In this document: positions 34,983 through 44,525 of the stretch, piece after piece
Layout: every line of letters begins with the position of its first letter
Numbering within the stretch: position 1 is the first letter of the stretch
Source of the DNA: Terriglobia bacterium
GTDB lineage: Bacteria > Acidobacteriota > Terriglobia > Bryobacterales > Bryobacteraceae
DNA length: 64,000 nucleotides
Reading direction: 5' to 3'
Assembly: GCA_021325235.1 (NCBI GenBank)
Contig: JAJPHN010000010.1
Location: 54,301 to 118,300 of the forward strand
Program-made: the position numbers and the translations under genes
The notes under the pieces: model-generated
What the model was told of the DNA's origin: nothing
The model's input: only the letters and a program-made list of their open reading frames with translations
Database searches by the model: none

Positions 34983-35921
34983 ATGGCAGCTCATCTCTAT
35001 CCCGCGACCCATGCCCGCCCGGCCGGGCTCTCCACCGACCTCGACTTCTCCACCGAGCAGCTCTCGGGAGTGCTCGAACTCGCCGGTCAGGTGAAGCAGT
35101 CGCGCCAGCGCTACGCCTCCGCGCTCAAGGGCAGCTACATCGCGCTGCTGTTTGAAAAACCGTCGCTGCGCACCCGCATGACGTTCGAGCTCGCTATCAA
35201 GCAGCTGGGCGGCGATTGCGTCACCCAGATCGGTCCCATTGCCGATCGCGAACCGTTAAAAGATGTCGCCCGCAACCTGGCCCGCTGGGTCGATGCCATC
35301 GTCGCCCGCACCTTCACGCAGGAGACGATTGAGGAACTGGGCCGCTGGTCGGGCCTGCCGGTCGTCAACGCCCTCAGCGACCTCTATCATCCCTGTCAGG
35401 CGCTGGCTGACATGCTCACCCTGAAAGAACACTTCGACAAACTGCGCGGCCTCAAACTGACATACGTCGGCGATGGCAACAACGTCGCGCACTCGCTGCT
35501 GCTCTGCTCTGCCCGGCTCGGGATTCACTGCTCGATTGCAACGCCCCCCGGCTACGAACCCAATGCGCAGATCACCGCCCGCGCGCAAGAACTGGCAAAG
35601 ATCAGCGGCGCCCAGATTCAGATCGGCAACGATCTCGATGCAGCGCTCAAAGGCGCGCACGCCGTCTACACCGATGTCTGGACCAGCATGGGCCAGGAAT
35701 CCGAAGCCGCCGAGCGCCACAAGCTCTTCACTCCGTTTCAGGTCACCATGGACCTGCTCGCCAAAGCCCGGCCCGATGCGTTGTTCATGCACTGTCTGCC
35801 CGCCAAGCGCGGCCTCGAAGTGACCGATGAAGTGATGGAATCGCCGCAGTGCGTGGCCTTCGATCAGGCCGAGAACCGCCTGCATGCCCAAAAGGCCGTG
35901 CTGCTGACTCTCTTGCAGTAA
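34983..35921 (+). CDS. argF: Ornithine carbamoyltransferase
   Basis: A 312-residue enzyme converting ornithine and carbamoyl phosphate to citrulline. The carbamoyl phosphate motif is F-E-K-P-S-L-R-T-R near residue 57. H-P-C-Q-A-L-A-D near 137 and the ornithine-binding Cys motif M-H-C-L-P-A-K-R-G near 267 mark it as OTC and not aspartate transcarbamoylase. D-V-W-T-S-M-G-Q-E is also typical. First gene of the arginine cluster, controlled by tandem ARG boxes. Confidence 0.96.
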   Translation: MAAHLYPATHARPAGLSTDLDFSTEQLSGVLELAGQVKQSRQRYASALKGSYIALLFEKPSLRTRMTFELAIKQLGGDCVTQIGPIADREPLKDVARNLARWVDAIVARTFTQETIEELGRWSGLPVVNALSDLYHPCQALADMLTLKEHFDKLRGLKLTYVGDGNNVAHSLLLCSARLGIHCSIATPPGYEPNAQITARAQELAKISGAQIQIGNDLDAALKGAHAVYTDVWTSMGQESEAAERHKLFTPFQVTMDLLAKARPDALFMHCLPAKRGLEVTDEVMESPQCVAFDQAENRLHAQKAVLLTLLQ

Positions 35922-35947
35922 CGCGCACAAAAGGCGAAAATAGGAGA

Positions 35948-36373
35948 ATGAAGGCTTTAGAGGGCTTCAAGCTGCTGGTGGACCTCGTGGACGTGATGCG
36001 GCTTCTCATCGAGGTCGGGAAAAACCGTCATAAGATCTGGAATCACTGTCGAAACACCGTTGTTAACTCCGCAAGCTCGTTTGCAGGTTTTTGCCTTCAT
36101 GTTCACAGCTGGTGGATCAAGCATCCAACTCTAAGCCCGCGGGCAGTGGGACAGCTCGACCGAGCCTTTGGCTTATGTTTCGCCTTGGCAGGAATCCTTT
36201 CGCTTGCATCATCACTTGGCCTGCTCACTCTTGCATCGCTTACTGGTTATCCCGCCGCGTTGTGGCGTTTCGTTGAACTTGGTTTTGCGCAATCGGGCGT
36301 GCTTATTGTTACCGGATGGTGGACGTTTTCGGAGAGCCACAAATTTCGGGTTCTGATCTGGAAGCCCTATTAA
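35948..36373 (+). CDS. Small membrane protein of unknown function inside the arg cluster
   Basis: A 141-residue protein from the ATG at 35948, behind AGGAG. Two hydrophobic helices are visible (F-G-L-C-F-A-L-A-G-I-L-S-L-A-S-S-L and F-A-Q-S-G-V-L-I-V-T-G-W-W-T-F). The N-terminal half is mixed polar. No family is recognised. Base composition is clearly less GC-rich than argF and argG on either side, which suggests a later insertion into the arg cluster. It may still be co-transcribed with argF, since it begins 26 bases after the argF stop. Confidence 0.5.
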   Translation: MKALEGFKLLVDLVDVMRLLIEVGKNRHKIWNHCRNTVVNSASSFAGFCLHVHSWWIKHPTLSPRAVGQLDRAFGLCFALAGILSLASSLGLLTLASLTGYPAALWRFVELGFAQSGVLIVTGWWTFSESHKFRVLIWKPY

Positions 36374-36433
36374 TCGAAGATCCGTTAGACCGTTGCTAGC
36401 TTGCGCTCATTGCGCTCAACTGCTCTTACAACT

Positions 36434-37666
36434 ATGAACAAGACAAAAGCAAAAAAGGTGGCGCTCGCCTACTCGGGCGGCCTCGATACATCGATCATCA
36501 TTCCCTGGCTCAAAGAAAACTACGGCTGCGACGTCGTGGCCGTGTGCGGCGATATCGGCCAGGGCGGCGAAGAGCTCGAAGGCCTGCGCGAGAAGGCTTT
36601 GAAAACCGGCGCCTCCGAGTGCTACGTCGAGGACATGCGCGAAGAGTTTGTCAGCGACTATCTCTGGAAACTCGTCCGCTCGGGCGCAATCTACGAACAC
36701 AAGTATCTGCTCGGCACCTCCATCGCGCGCCCGCTGCTCGCCAAGCGTCAGGCCGAAGTCGCGCTGCGCACCGGCTGCGATGCGCTCGCCCACGGCTGCA
36801 CCGGCAAAGGCAACGATCAGGTCCGCTTCGAACTCACCTATAAGGCCATTGCGCCGCAGCTTCCAGTAATCGCTCCCTGGCGCGAATGGGACATCATCTC
36901 GCGCGAAGATGCCATCGAATACGCGAAAAAGCACAACGTGCCGATCGCGCAATCCACCACCAAAATCTACAGCCGCGATCGCAACATCTGGCATATCTCG
37001 CACGAAGGCGGTGAGCTCGAAGATCCGGCCAACGCCGCCCCCGAGCACATCTGGATGCTCAGCAAGAGCCCTGCGGACGCACCTTCGAAGCCTGCCGAGG
37101 TCACCATCGGCTTTGAACACGGCGTGCCCGTGTCGCTCAATGGCCAGCATCAACTGAGCGCCGTCGCGCTGCTCGAAAAGCTGAATGAGATCGGCGGCGA
37201 GCACGGCATCGGGCGCATCGACCTAGTTGAAAACCGCTTCGTCGGCATGAAGTCGCGCGGCTGCTACGAAACTCCCGGCGGCGCGATCCTCATGGCCGCT
37301 GCGCGCGAGCTCGAAGCGCTCACCCTCGATCGCGCCACCTCGCATTACAAGCAGAAGGCTGCGCTCGATTACGCCGAGATGGTCTACAACGGCCTCTGGT
37401 TCACGCCGCTGCGCGAAGGCCTCGACGCCTTCTTCGCGAAACTCGCCGAACCCGTCACCGGCGAAGTCACCATGCGCCTGTACAAAGGCAATCTCGAGCC
37501 GGTCAGCCGCAAGAGCCCGAACTCGCTCTACAATCTCGATATCGCGAGCTTCACCATGGGTGCGAGCTACGACCAAAAGGACGCGCTCGGCTTCATCAAC
37601 CTGATCGGCCTGCCGATCAAGGTCCGCGCTAGCCTTCAGCAGCCCGCCGCCAGGCAGCACGCATGA
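36434..37666 (+). CDS. argG: Argininosuccinate synthase
   Basis: A 410-residue ATP-dependent ligase joining citrulline and aspartate. The ATP loop is A-L-A-Y-S-G-G-L-D-T-S near residue 10. G-C-T-G-K-G-N-D-Q-V-R-F near 115, N-I-W-H-I-S-H-E-G near 178 and G-C-Y-E-T-P-G-G near 275 are family blocks. I chose the ATG at 36434, just before the conserved core; the frame is open upstream to 36401. Its TGA overlaps the argH ATG. Confidence 0.96.
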   Translation: MNKTKAKKVALAYSGGLDTSIIIPWLKENYGCDVVAVCGDIGQGGEELEGLREKALKTGASECYVEDMREEFVSDYLWKLVRSGAIYEHKYLLGTSIARPLLAKRQAEVALRTGCDALAHGCTGKGNDQVRFELTYKAIAPQLPVIAPWREWDIISREDAIEYAKKHNVPIAQSTTKIYSRDRNIWHISHEGGELEDPANAAPEHIWMLSKSPADAPSKPAEVTIGFEHGVPVSLNGQHQLSAVALLEKLNEIGGEHGIGRIDLVENRFVGMKSRGCYETPGGAILMAAARELEALTLDRATSHYKQKAALDYAEMVYNGLWFTPLREGLDAFFAKLAEPVTGEVTMRLYKGNLEPVSRKSPNSLYNLDIASFTMGASYDQKDALGFINLIGLPIKVRASLQQPAARQHA

Positions 37667-39060
37667 AACTCTGGGGCGGCAGATTCGAAAGCGGGCCGTC
37701 GGAGCTCTTTGAGCGTTTCTCCGGATCGCTCGATTTCGACCGGCGGCTCGTCTTCGCCGATGTAAAAGGCTCCCAGGCGTTTGCGCGCGCGCTCGCTCGT
37801 GCCGGCATTCTCACGCCCGAAGAGCGCGACAAGCTCGTCGCTGCCTTCGCGCAGATCGGCGAAGAGGCCAAGCAGTCCGGCTATTTCCTCGGCGCGGATG
37901 ACGAGGACGTGCACACCTTCGTCATTCGCCAGCTGCACGAAAAAGTCGGCGATCTCGCGAGTAAGATCCACACGGGCCGCAGCCGCAACGAGCAGGTCTC
38001 GCTTGATACGCGCCTCTATCTGCGTACCTCCTCCGACACGCTGCTCGAAGCAATCGCCGATTTGCTCGATGGCCTGCTCGCTCTCGCCAATAAATATCCG
38101 CAGGCCGTCATTCCCGGCTACACGCATCTGCGGCGCGCGCAGGCTGTGCTCTGGCCGCATTATCTGCTCGCCTATTTCGAGATGTTCGCGCGCGATTTCG
38201 AGCGCCTGCAGCAGGCCCGCGCGCGCATCAATGTGCTGCCGCTCGGCTCGGGCGCGCTGGCCGGAAGCGGCTTTGCTTTCGATCGTGAAGCGATTGCGGA
38301 AGATCTCGAATTCGCCGCCATCACCGCCAACAGCATGGATGTCTCCGCCGATCGCGACTTCGCGCTCGACTTTCTCTACGCCTGCAGCACCGTGATGCTC
38401 CACCTCAGCCGCCTGGCTGAAGACTGGATCCTCTACTCTTCGGAAGAATTCGACTGGCTTTCGCTCGGCGACAGCGTCACCAGCGGCTCCAGCCTCATGC
38501 CGCAGAAGAAGAACCCCGATTCACTCGAGTTGATTCGCGGGAAATGCGGCCGCGTCTTCGGCGCGCTCACCTCGCTCTTCGTGACGATGAAGGGTCTGCC
38601 CATGACCTACAACCGCGACATGCAGGAAGACAAAGAGCCGCTGTTTGAAGCCTTTGATCAGACGCTCGGCTCGCTGCAGATGGCGCGCGCCGTGGCCGAT
38701 TCGGTCACGCTCAAACCCGCGATTCCACAGGCCGCTGCGGAAGCCGGCTGGCTGGTCGCAACGGATCTGGCCGAAGAGCTCGCACGCCGCGGCACGCCGT
38801 TCCATCGCGCGCATCAGATCGTCGGCAAACTCGTGCTCGAAAGCGTCAATTCCGGTAAAAAGCCGGGCGACTGGACGCCTGAATCGCTCGCACAATTCGC
38901 ACCCGAGTTCTCGCCCGATATGGCTCGCCTGCTCGCGCCGCAGGAAGGCATGAAGACGCGCGAGCTACCGGGCGGAACCGGGCCCGCTGCGGTCGTCTCC
39001 GCTCTCGCGCATGCTGCGGAACGGCTGCGCCAAATGCGGCTGTCTCTGGAACAGGGATGA
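37663..39060 (+). CDS. argH: Argininosuccinate lyase
   Basis: A 465-residue lyase of the fumarase/aspartase superfamily, splitting argininosuccinate to arginine and fumarate. Early block L-W-G-G-R-F, then D-E-D-V-H-T-F-V-I-R-Q-L near residue 80, T-G-R-S-R-N-E-Q-V near 107, H-L-R-R-A-Q near 160, and the catalytic-loop signature G-S-S-L-M-P-Q-K-K-N-P-D near 275. Translationally coupled to argG (ATGA). Confidence 0.97.
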   Translation: MKLWGGRFESGPSELFERFSGSLDFDRRLVFADVKGSQAFARALARAGILTPEERDKLVAAFAQIGEEAKQSGYFLGADDEDVHTFVIRQLHEKVGDLASKIHTGRSRNEQVSLDTRLYLRTSSDTLLEAIADLLDGLLALANKYPQAVIPGYTHLRRAQAVLWPHYLLAYFEMFARDFERLQQARARINVLPLGSGALAGSGFAFDREAIAEDLEFAAITANSMDVSADRDFALDFLYACSTVMLHLSRLAEDWILYSSEEFDWLSLGDSVTSGSSLMPQKKNPDSLELIRGKCGRVFGALTSLFVTMKGLPMTYNRDMQEDKEPLFEAFDQTLGSLQMARAVADSVTLKPAIPQAAAEAGWLVATDLAEELARRGTPFHRAHQIVGKLVLESVNSGKKPGDWTPESLAQFAPEFSPDMARLLAPQEGMKTRELPGGTGPAAVVSALAHAAERLRQMRLSLEQG

Positions 39061-39093
39061 GGCAGCGTTTCGTCAGCTAGCCGAAGACTCAAC

Positions 39094-39528
39094 GTGAACA
39101 AAAGCTTCCGCCAGGGCCAGATCCTCAAAATTATCCGCCAAAAGCCCATCTACACGCAGGACGAGCTGGCGCGCGAACTGGCCCAGGCTGGAATTCAAAC
39201 CACGCAAGTCACTCTCTCGCGCGATATGCGCGAAATGGGACTGGTGAAAACCGCCGAAGGTTATCGCATGTTCTCGGCCGACGCCGGCACGCCCGATCTG
39301 GCCGGCGTCATCAATGAATATCTGCTCGATATCCACCTCGCGCAGAATCTCGTCGTCCTGCGAACGTCGCCCGGCAACGCCAGCACTATCGCAGTAGCGA
39401 TCGACCGGCAAGACCTCGCCGAAGTCGTCGGAACCATCGCCGGCGACGATACCGTGCTCGTCATCGCGCCCGATAACGACACCGCGCTCCGCTTTCGCGA
39501 ACAGCTGCTCGCCATGCTCTCGGCCTGA
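39094..39528 (+). CDS. argR: Arginine repressor ArgR
   Basis: A 144-residue regulator with a GTG start. The N-terminal winged helix-turn-helix reads T-Q-D-E-L-A-R-E-L, then [17 protein letters not shown], the recognition helix. The C-terminal oligomerisation and arginine-binding part ends with [13 protein letters not shown], where the Asp pair contacts arginine. It is the last arg gene here, and its likely target is the tandem ARG boxes before argF. Confidence 0.94.
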   Translation: MNKSFRQGQILKIIRQKPIYTQDELARELAQAGIQTTQVTLSRDMREMGLVKTAEGYRMFSADAGTPDLAGVINEYLLDIHLAQNLVVLRTSPGNASTIAVAIDRQDLAEVVGTIAGDDTVLVIAPDNDTALRFREQLLAMLSA

Positions 39529-39560
39529 ATCCGAAGCCGCGCCTGATACGCTCTTCTCGA

Positions 39561-41045
39561 ATGCAATACATTCTTGCACTCGACCAGGGCACCACCAGCT
39601 CGCGCGCCGTGCTGGTCGGAGCGGACGGCAAAATCCACGCGCTTGCGCAGACGCCCTTCGAGCAGATTTATCCGCAGCCCGGCTGGGTCGAGCACAATGC
39701 TTCTGAAATCTGGTCTACCCAGTTCGGCGTCGCCATGGACGCGCTCGCGCAAGTCAACGCACGCGCCGAAGATATCGCCGCCATCGGCATCACGAATCAG
39801 CGCGAAACCACCGTGCTCTGGGATCGCAAGACCGGCGAACCCGTGGCGCACGCCATCGTCTGGCAGGATCGCCGCACCGCCGCTTTTTGCGACGAGCTCC
39901 GCCGCCAGGGCCACGAGAAACGGATCCAGCAGAAAACCGGCCTCGTCATCGACGCCTACTTCTCCGCCACCAAGCTGCGCTGGCTGCTCGACAATGTTCC
40001 GGGCGCGCGCGAGCGTGCGGATCGCGGCGAGCTCTGTTTCGGCACCATCGACAGCTGGCTCATCTTCAAGCTCACCAACGGCGCGCATCACGTCACCGAT
40101 GCGACCAATGCCGCTCGCACCATGCTCTTCAACATCCACACGCTCGCCTGGGACGACGAGTTACTTGCGCTTCTCAATATTCCGCGCAGCGTGCTGCCCG
40201 AAGTGGTCGAATCGAGCGGCGTCTGCGCCAGAACCGCGGGTGTACTGGCCGGCGTTCCTATTGCCGGTATCGCGGGCGATCAGCACGCCTCGCTCTTCGG
40301 CCAGATGTGCACCGAACCCGGCATGGCGAAATGCACCTACGGCACCGGCGCGTTTCTGCTGCAGAACACCGGCGCCCGCGCAGTCGCCTCGCAAAAGAAA
40401 CTGCTCACTACCATCGCTTGGCGTATTCACGGCGAGACCACCTACGCACTCGAAGGCAGCATTTTTATTGCGGGCGCGGTCGTGCAATGGCTGCGCGATG
40501 AGCTGCAGATGATTCGCTCTTCCGAAGAGATCGGCCCGCTCGCCGCCAGCGTCTCCGACACCAACGGCGTCTACTTCGTCCCCGCTTTCGCAGGACTCGG
40601 CGCGCCGCACTGGGATCCATACGCGCGCGCCACCATCATCGGCCTCACTCGCGGCGCCAATCGCGCTCACATCGCGCGCGCTGCGCTCGAAGGCATTGCG
40701 CTCGAAGTGACCGACATTCTCTCTGCCATGGAAGCCGATTCCGGCGTACCGATCAAAGAACTGCGCGTCGATGGAGGTGCGGCCCGCAACGATCTCCTCA
40801 TGCAGCTACAAGCCGATCTGCTTGACGTCACCGTTACCCGAGCCGCCAACACGGAAACGACCGTGCTCGGCGCAGCTTATCTCGCCGGACTCGCGGTCGG
40901 CTTCTGGCCCGATCAAAGCGCGATTCAAAAGCAATGGAGCATCGAGCGCCAATTCACCCCGCATATCGAACCCGCCGAACATAAACGAAAACTTGCCGAG
41001 TGGCAGCGTGCCCTGGAACGCGCAAAAGCATGGCATCAGGACTGA
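39561..41045 (+). CDS. glpK: Glycerol kinase
   Basis: A 494-residue FGGY-family kinase making glycerol 3-phosphate from glycerol and ATP. N-terminal [12 protein letters not shown], then G-I-T-N-Q-R-E-T-T near residue 78, W-Q-D-R-R-T near 100, A-G-L-G-A-P-H-W-D near 348 and the C-terminal signature around D-G-G-A-A-R-N-D. Length is normal. The 3' end overlaps glpD by 16 bases. Confidence 0.96.
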   Translation: MQYILALDQGTTSSRAVLVGADGKIHALAQTPFEQIYPQPGWVEHNASEIWSTQFGVAMDALAQVNARAEDIAAIGITNQRETTVLWDRKTGEPVAHAIVWQDRRTAAFCDELRRQGHEKRIQQKTGLVIDAYFSATKLRWLLDNVPGARERADRGELCFGTIDSWLIFKLTNGAHHVTDATNAARTMLFNIHTLAWDDELLALLNIPRSVLPEVVESSGVCARTAGVLAGVPIAGIAGDQHASLFGQMCTEPGMAKCTYGTGAFLLQNTGARAVASQKKLLTTIAWRIHGETTYALEGSIFIAGAVVQWLRDELQMIRSSEEIGPLAASVSDTNGVYFVPAFAGLGAPHWDPYARATIIGLTRGANRAHIARAALEGIALEVTDILSAMEADSGVPIKELRVDGGAARNDLLMQLQADLLDVTVTRAANTETTVLGAAYLAGLAVGFWPDQSAIQKQWSIERQFTPHIEPAEHKRKLAEWQRALERAKAWHQD

Positions 41046-42604
41046 GCCGTTCCGATCTGCTGCGCGCGGCAGCCGACGCCGATGAATGGGACCTGCTCAT
41101 CATCGGCGGCGGCGCAACCGGCCTCGGAGCCGCTGTCGAAGCGGCGTCGCGCGGCTATCGCACCTTACTCGTTGAAGCGCGCGATTTCGCCTGCGCCACT
41201 TCCAGCCGCAGCACCAAACTCGTGCACGGCGGCGTGCGATATCTCAAACAAGGCGATCTGAAACTGGTCCTCGAAGCCCTCGCCGAACGCGGCCGCATGC
41301 TGCGCAACGCGCCCCATCTCGCGCATCGCCAATCGTTCATCGTGCCCGCCTATTCGTGGATCGATGTTCCGTTCTACGGTACGGGCCTGACCGCCTACGA
41401 TCTGCTCGCCCGCAGCGAACGTCTTGGCCGCTCGCGCATCCTCACTCGCAAACAGACACTCGGTGCTCTGCCCGGCGTCAACCCCAATCATCTGCACGGC
41501 GGCATTCTCTACTACGACGGCCAGTTCGACGATGCCCGTTACGCCATCGCCCTGCTGCGCACAGTGATCGACCTCAACGGCGTTGCAGTAAACTACGCAT
41601 CCGCCACCGCGCTTCTCAAAGAAGGCAGCCTCATCCGCGGCGTTCGCCTGCGCGACGCGGAAACCGGCAGCGAATTCGACGTCCGCGCCAAAGTCGTCAT
41701 CAACGCCACCGGCATTTTTTCCGATTCCATTCGCCATCTCGACGATCCGCAAACACCTCCCGTACTCACCGTCAGCCAGGGCACCCATTTCGTCCTGCCG
41801 CGCCGTTTTCTCTCGGGCGATGCCGCGCTCATGATCCCGAAAACATCGGACAATCGCGTGCTCTTCGCGATTCCGTGGCACGATCACGTGGTCGTCGGCA
41901 CCACCGACGAGCCCGTTCCCCGCCCCGATTACGAACCGCACTCGCTCGCAAGCGAACGCCAGTTTCTGGCGGCCAACATCGAGCGCTATCTCGGCACAAG
42001 GCCGAATCCGGAAGACGTCCTCAGCATGTGGACCGGACAACGCCCGCTCGTTCGCCAATCGGATGCTTCTTCAACCGCCGCGCTCTCCCGCGACCACACC
42101 ATCCTCATCTCGCCTTCGCGTCTCGTGACGATCACCGGCGGCAAATGGACCACCTATCGCAAAATGGGCGAAGACGTCATCGATCGCGCTGCGAAGCTCG
42201 CCAATTTGCCCGCACGTCCCTCCGTCACGCGCGACCTGAAACTGCACGGCTGGAGCGCGCCGCCCTTTTCCAACACCTGGGACGATGTCTACGGCTCGGA
42301 CCTGCCCGAACTGAACGTCTTCGCGAGCCGCGATGCCGCGCTCAACGAACCGCTCCATCCGCGCCTGCCGTTTCGCAAAGCCGAAGTCTTGTGGGCCGCG
42401 ACTTATACACTTGCTCGAACTGTCGACGACGTGCTCGCGCGGCGTACACGCGCGCTTTTTCTCGACGCCCGCGCCGCCATCGAAGCTGCGCCCGAAACCG
42501 CGCGCCTGTTAGCCTTTGCGCTCGATCGCACGCCCGAATGGCAAGCCGAACAAATCGAAGCTTTCCGCGCTCTCGCGCAAAATTACATCTGGAACGGTGA
42601 CTGA
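41030..42604 (+). CDS. glpD: Aerobic glycerol-3-phosphate dehydrogenase
   Basis: A 524-residue FAD enzyme of the inner membrane surface that oxidises glycerol 3-phosphate to dihydroxyacetone phosphate and feeds electrons to quinone. Dinucleotide motif [10 protein letters not shown] near residue 22, [15 protein letters not shown] near 55, and V-V-G-T-T-D-E-P near 290. [11 protein letters not shown] near 368 is the second family signature. The ATG at 41030 lies inside glpK. Confidence 0.95.
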   Translation: MASGLSRSDLLRAAADADEWDLLIIGGGATGLGAAVEAASRGYRTLLVEARDFACATSSRSTKLVHGGVRYLKQGDLKLVLEALAERGRMLRNAPHLAHRQSFIVPAYSWIDVPFYGTGLTAYDLLARSERLGRSRILTRKQTLGALPGVNPNHLHGGILYYDGQFDDARYAIALLRTVIDLNGVAVNYASATALLKEGSLIRGVRLRDAETGSEFDVRAKVVINATGIFSDSIRHLDDPQTPPVLTVSQGTHFVLPRRFLSGDAALMIPKTSDNRVLFAIPWHDHVVVGTTDEPVPRPDYEPHSLASERQFLAANIERYLGTRPNPEDVLSMWTGQRPLVRQSDASSTAALSRDHTILISPSRLVTITGGKWTTYRKMGEDVIDRAAKLANLPARPSVTRDLKLHGWSAPPFSNTWDDVYGSDLPELNVFASRDAALNEPLHPRLPFRKAEVLWAATYTLARTVDDVLARRTRALFLDARAAIEAAPETARLLAFALDRTPEWQAEQIEAFRALAQNYIWNGD

Positions 42605-42608
42605 ATCG

Positions 42609-43334
42609 ATGAACCCAGCCTGGGGCGAATTTATCGGAACCATGATTTTGATCCTGCTCGGCAACGGCGTTGTCGGCGCTGTTCTGCTCAAGCGGAGCAA
42701 AGCCGAAAATGCCGGTTGGCTCGTGATCGCAACCGGCTGGGCGCTGGCAGTCTTCGCCGGTGTTGCGGTCGCCATCTCGATGGGTGATGCCGATGCCCAT
42801 CTGAATCCCGCCTTCACCGTCGCTTCGGTTTTGATGACCGGCCACGCCGAGCGCCTCTGGACCTACATCCCCGCGCAGATACTCGGCGCGATCGCGGGAG
42901 CCGTGCTCGTCTGGCTGTTCTATCTCCCGCACTGGCCCATCACCGACGATCCCGCCAAAAAGCTCAGCTGCTTTTCCACCATCCCCGCCATCCGCAGCCT
43001 CGGCGCGAATTTTCTCAGCGAAGCGATCGGCACGTTTGTGCTCGTTCTGGTCGCCTCTGCTCTCGTCTCAAAGCGCCTTGCGCCCGGAGGTGTTGCTCCC
43101 GGCCTTGGTCCGCTGCTTGTCGGCTGCGTGGTCTACAGCATTGGCCTCTCACTGGGCGCCACTACCGGCTACGCGATCAATCCCGCGCGCGATCTCGGCC
43201 CGCGTCTCGCGCATAGCTTTCTGCCCATCGCGGGCAAAGGCTCCTCCGACTGGAGCTACGCGGCCATCCCGATCTTCGGCCCGATTGCGGGTGCGATCGC
43301 AGCCGCTCTCTTCATCCGCTTCACCGGCATCTGA
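42609..43334 (+). CDS. glpF: Glycerol uptake facilitator (aquaglyceroporin)
   Basis: A 241-residue MIP-family channel with six membrane helices. The two half-helix signatures are present as A-H-L-N-P-A-F-T-V-A near residue 65 and Y-A-I-N-P-A-R-D-L-G-P-R near 193. The Asp after the second N-P-A-R favours the glycerol branch. Chosen start is the ATG at 42609; a GTG at 42597 that overlaps glpD is an alternative. Completes a glpKDF operon for glycerol use. Its stop abuts the stop of the next, convergent gene. Confidence 0.94.
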   Translation: MNPAWGEFIGTMILILLGNGVVGAVLLKRSKAENAGWLVIATGWALAVFAGVAVAISMGDADAHLNPAFTVASVLMTGHAERLWTYIPAQILGAIAGAVLVWLFYLPHWPITDDPAKKLSCFSTIPAIRSLGANFLSEAIGTFVLVLVASALVSKRLAPGGVAPGLGPLLVGCVVYSIGLSLGATTGYAINPARDLGPRLAHSFLPIAGKGSSDWSYAAIPIFGPIAGAIAAALFIRFTGI

Positions 43335-43754
43335 TCAACTTGTGTGATCCAGGATGATGCGCCATCCCGACGGCGTTCTTCGGAACACCAGCGAGAACAC
43401 TCCCGAAGCGTCTCCTCCCGCGGCCTGGGTCCGTTGCAGCCGAAAAGCTCCCGTAACCGAAGCGTAGTCGGCTCCGAGCATCCGAATCGATATATCCGAA
43501 AAGCTCAACTGGCCCATTCTTTCCCGATTGGGATAACGCTCGTGATACCTCTGGCGCACGGCCTCGTAACCACGCTGTATCTTCGTGCCGATGAAAACCG
43601 TATCCGACGAGTTTTCATACCCGGCCATGAATCCATCAATATCCGCCGCATTCCACGCGCGCACCTGAGCATCCAGCACGCGCTCGATGGCCTCCTGAGG
43701 AGGTTCGCTCCATCCCACCACTGCCGCCGCCAGCAGAACCAATATCAGGCGCAT
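43335..43754 (-). CDS. Secreted NTF2/SnoaL-like (DUF4440) protein
   Basis: A 139-residue protein from the ATG at 43754, which opens directly into a signal peptide (M-R-L-I-L-V-L-L-A-A-A-V-V-G-W). The mature part has the DUF4440 pattern: V-L-D-A-Q-V-R-A-W-N-A-A-D-I-D-G-F-M, then R-G-Y-E-A-V-R-Q-R-Y, and a closing G-V-F-S-L-V-F-R-R-T-P-S-G-W-R-I-I-L-D-H-T-S. Ligand or activity not known. The stop codon abuts that of glpF. Confidence 0.8.
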   Translation of the reverse strand: MRLILVLLAAAVVGWSEPPQEAIERVLDAQVRAWNAADIDGFMAGYENSSDTVFIGTKIQRGYEAVRQRYHERYPNRERMGQLSFSDISIRMLGADYASVTGAFRLQRTQAAGGDASGVFSLVFRRTPSGWRIILDHTS

Positions 43755-43823
43755 GTAACCCGAGTGTAACCACAATCGCTGCAACCAGGCCACACAACCC
43801 GCGAAACTTTTCGGATGAAAACC

Positions 43824-43841
43824 ACCTCCACCTTCGGAGGT
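43824..43841 (+). promoter_or_regulatory. Hairpin covering the ribosome binding site of the His-rich protein
   Basis: ACCTCC at 43824-43829 is complementary to the ideal Shine-Dalgarno GGAGGT at 43836-43841 across a 6-base loop. The ATG follows at 43849. Base pairing could hide the ribosome binding site until it is melted; regulation itself is inferred. Confidence 0.45.
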
Positions 43842-43848
43842 AATCTAC

Positions 43849-44040
43849 ATGCCTGTTGACCATCATAAGAAAGCTGCTGAGCACCACGAAAACGCCGCCA
43901 AGTCGCACCGTACCGCGGCTGAGCATCACGAAAAAGGCAGTCACGAAGAAGGAAAGAAGCACTCGCAGACCGCCCACGAGCACTCGACTAAGGCGCACGA
44001 GAGCTCACAGCAAGCTCATCACGAAAGCAGCAAGAAGTAG
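43849..44040 (+). CDS. Small His-rich heptad-repeat protein
   Basis: A 63-residue protein with 14 histidines and no hydrophobic segment. It is built of 7-residue units (A-A-E-H-H-E-N, A-A-K-S-H-R-T, A-A-E-H-H-E-K, then looser A-H-E-H-S-T-K units), which predicts one long helix with histidines on recurring faces. Similar short His/Ala/Glu/Lys proteins occur widely in soil bacteria with no proven function; metal binding or a stress role is possible. It has an excellent but hairpin-embedded ribosome binding site. Confidence 0.75.
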   Translation: MPVDHHKKAAEHHENAAKSHRTAAEHHEKGSHEEGKKHSQTAHEHSTKAHESSQQAHHESSKK

Positions 44041-44124
44041 TTTGATCGCCGCGGAAGAACGGGGCTTCTTCAAGACCCGTTCTGCGCGGCCGTTTCCGTT
44101 CGTATCACCCGCGCGCCGACGCTT

Positions 44125-44517
44125 ATGCTGAACAGCGTTTCACCCTTCTTCATCGTCGACGATCTGCCCGCCACCATGGAATTCTATTGCTCCCGGTTGG
44201 GCTTCGACGTGCTGTACAAAGGAGGCGATGGAGATAGTGGCGATTTCTGGGCCATTCTCGGCCGCGACCGCGTCATGCTCATGTTCAAGCACATCGCTCG
44301 CGACGTGCATCCGCAGCCCAATCGTTCCCGCCATGAGTGGGCTCGCTGGGACGCGTACATCAACACCGACCAGCCCGACGCGCTCTATGCGGAGTTCACC
44401 AGCAGAAACGTTCCCATCCACCGCGAACTCGCCGACACCGGCGACGGGCTGCGCGCCTTCGAGATCACCGACAACAACGGCTACGTGCTCTGCTTCGGCC
44501 GTCCGCTTGCGCGCTGA
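44125..44517 (+). CDS. VOC-family (glyoxalase/bleomycin-resistance-like) protein
   Basis: A 130-residue protein with the paired beta-alpha-beta-beta-beta layout of the VOC superfamily: P-F-F-I-V-D-D-L-P-A-T-M-E-F-Y near the start, L-G-F-D-V, then W-A-I-L-G-R-D-R-V-M-L-M-F, and a second half ending F-E-I-T-D-N-N-G-Y-V-L-C-F-G, which carries the usual metal-side Glu region. Substrate not predictable. Its stop lies 8 bases from the 3' end of the ANTAR gene, which is convergent. Confidence 0.85.
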   Translation: MLNSVSPFFIVDDLPATMEFYCSRLGFDVLYKGGDGDSGDFWAILGRDRVMLMFKHIARDVHPQPNRSRHEWARWDAYINTDQPDALYAEFTSRNVPIHRELADTGDGLRAFEITDNNGYVLCFGRPLAR

Positions 44518-44525
44518 TTTCCGCT

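Noticed and set aside
34718..34984. 88-codon minus-strand frame upstream of argF
   Set aside because: Covers the promoter, palindrome and ARG boxes; no coding character.
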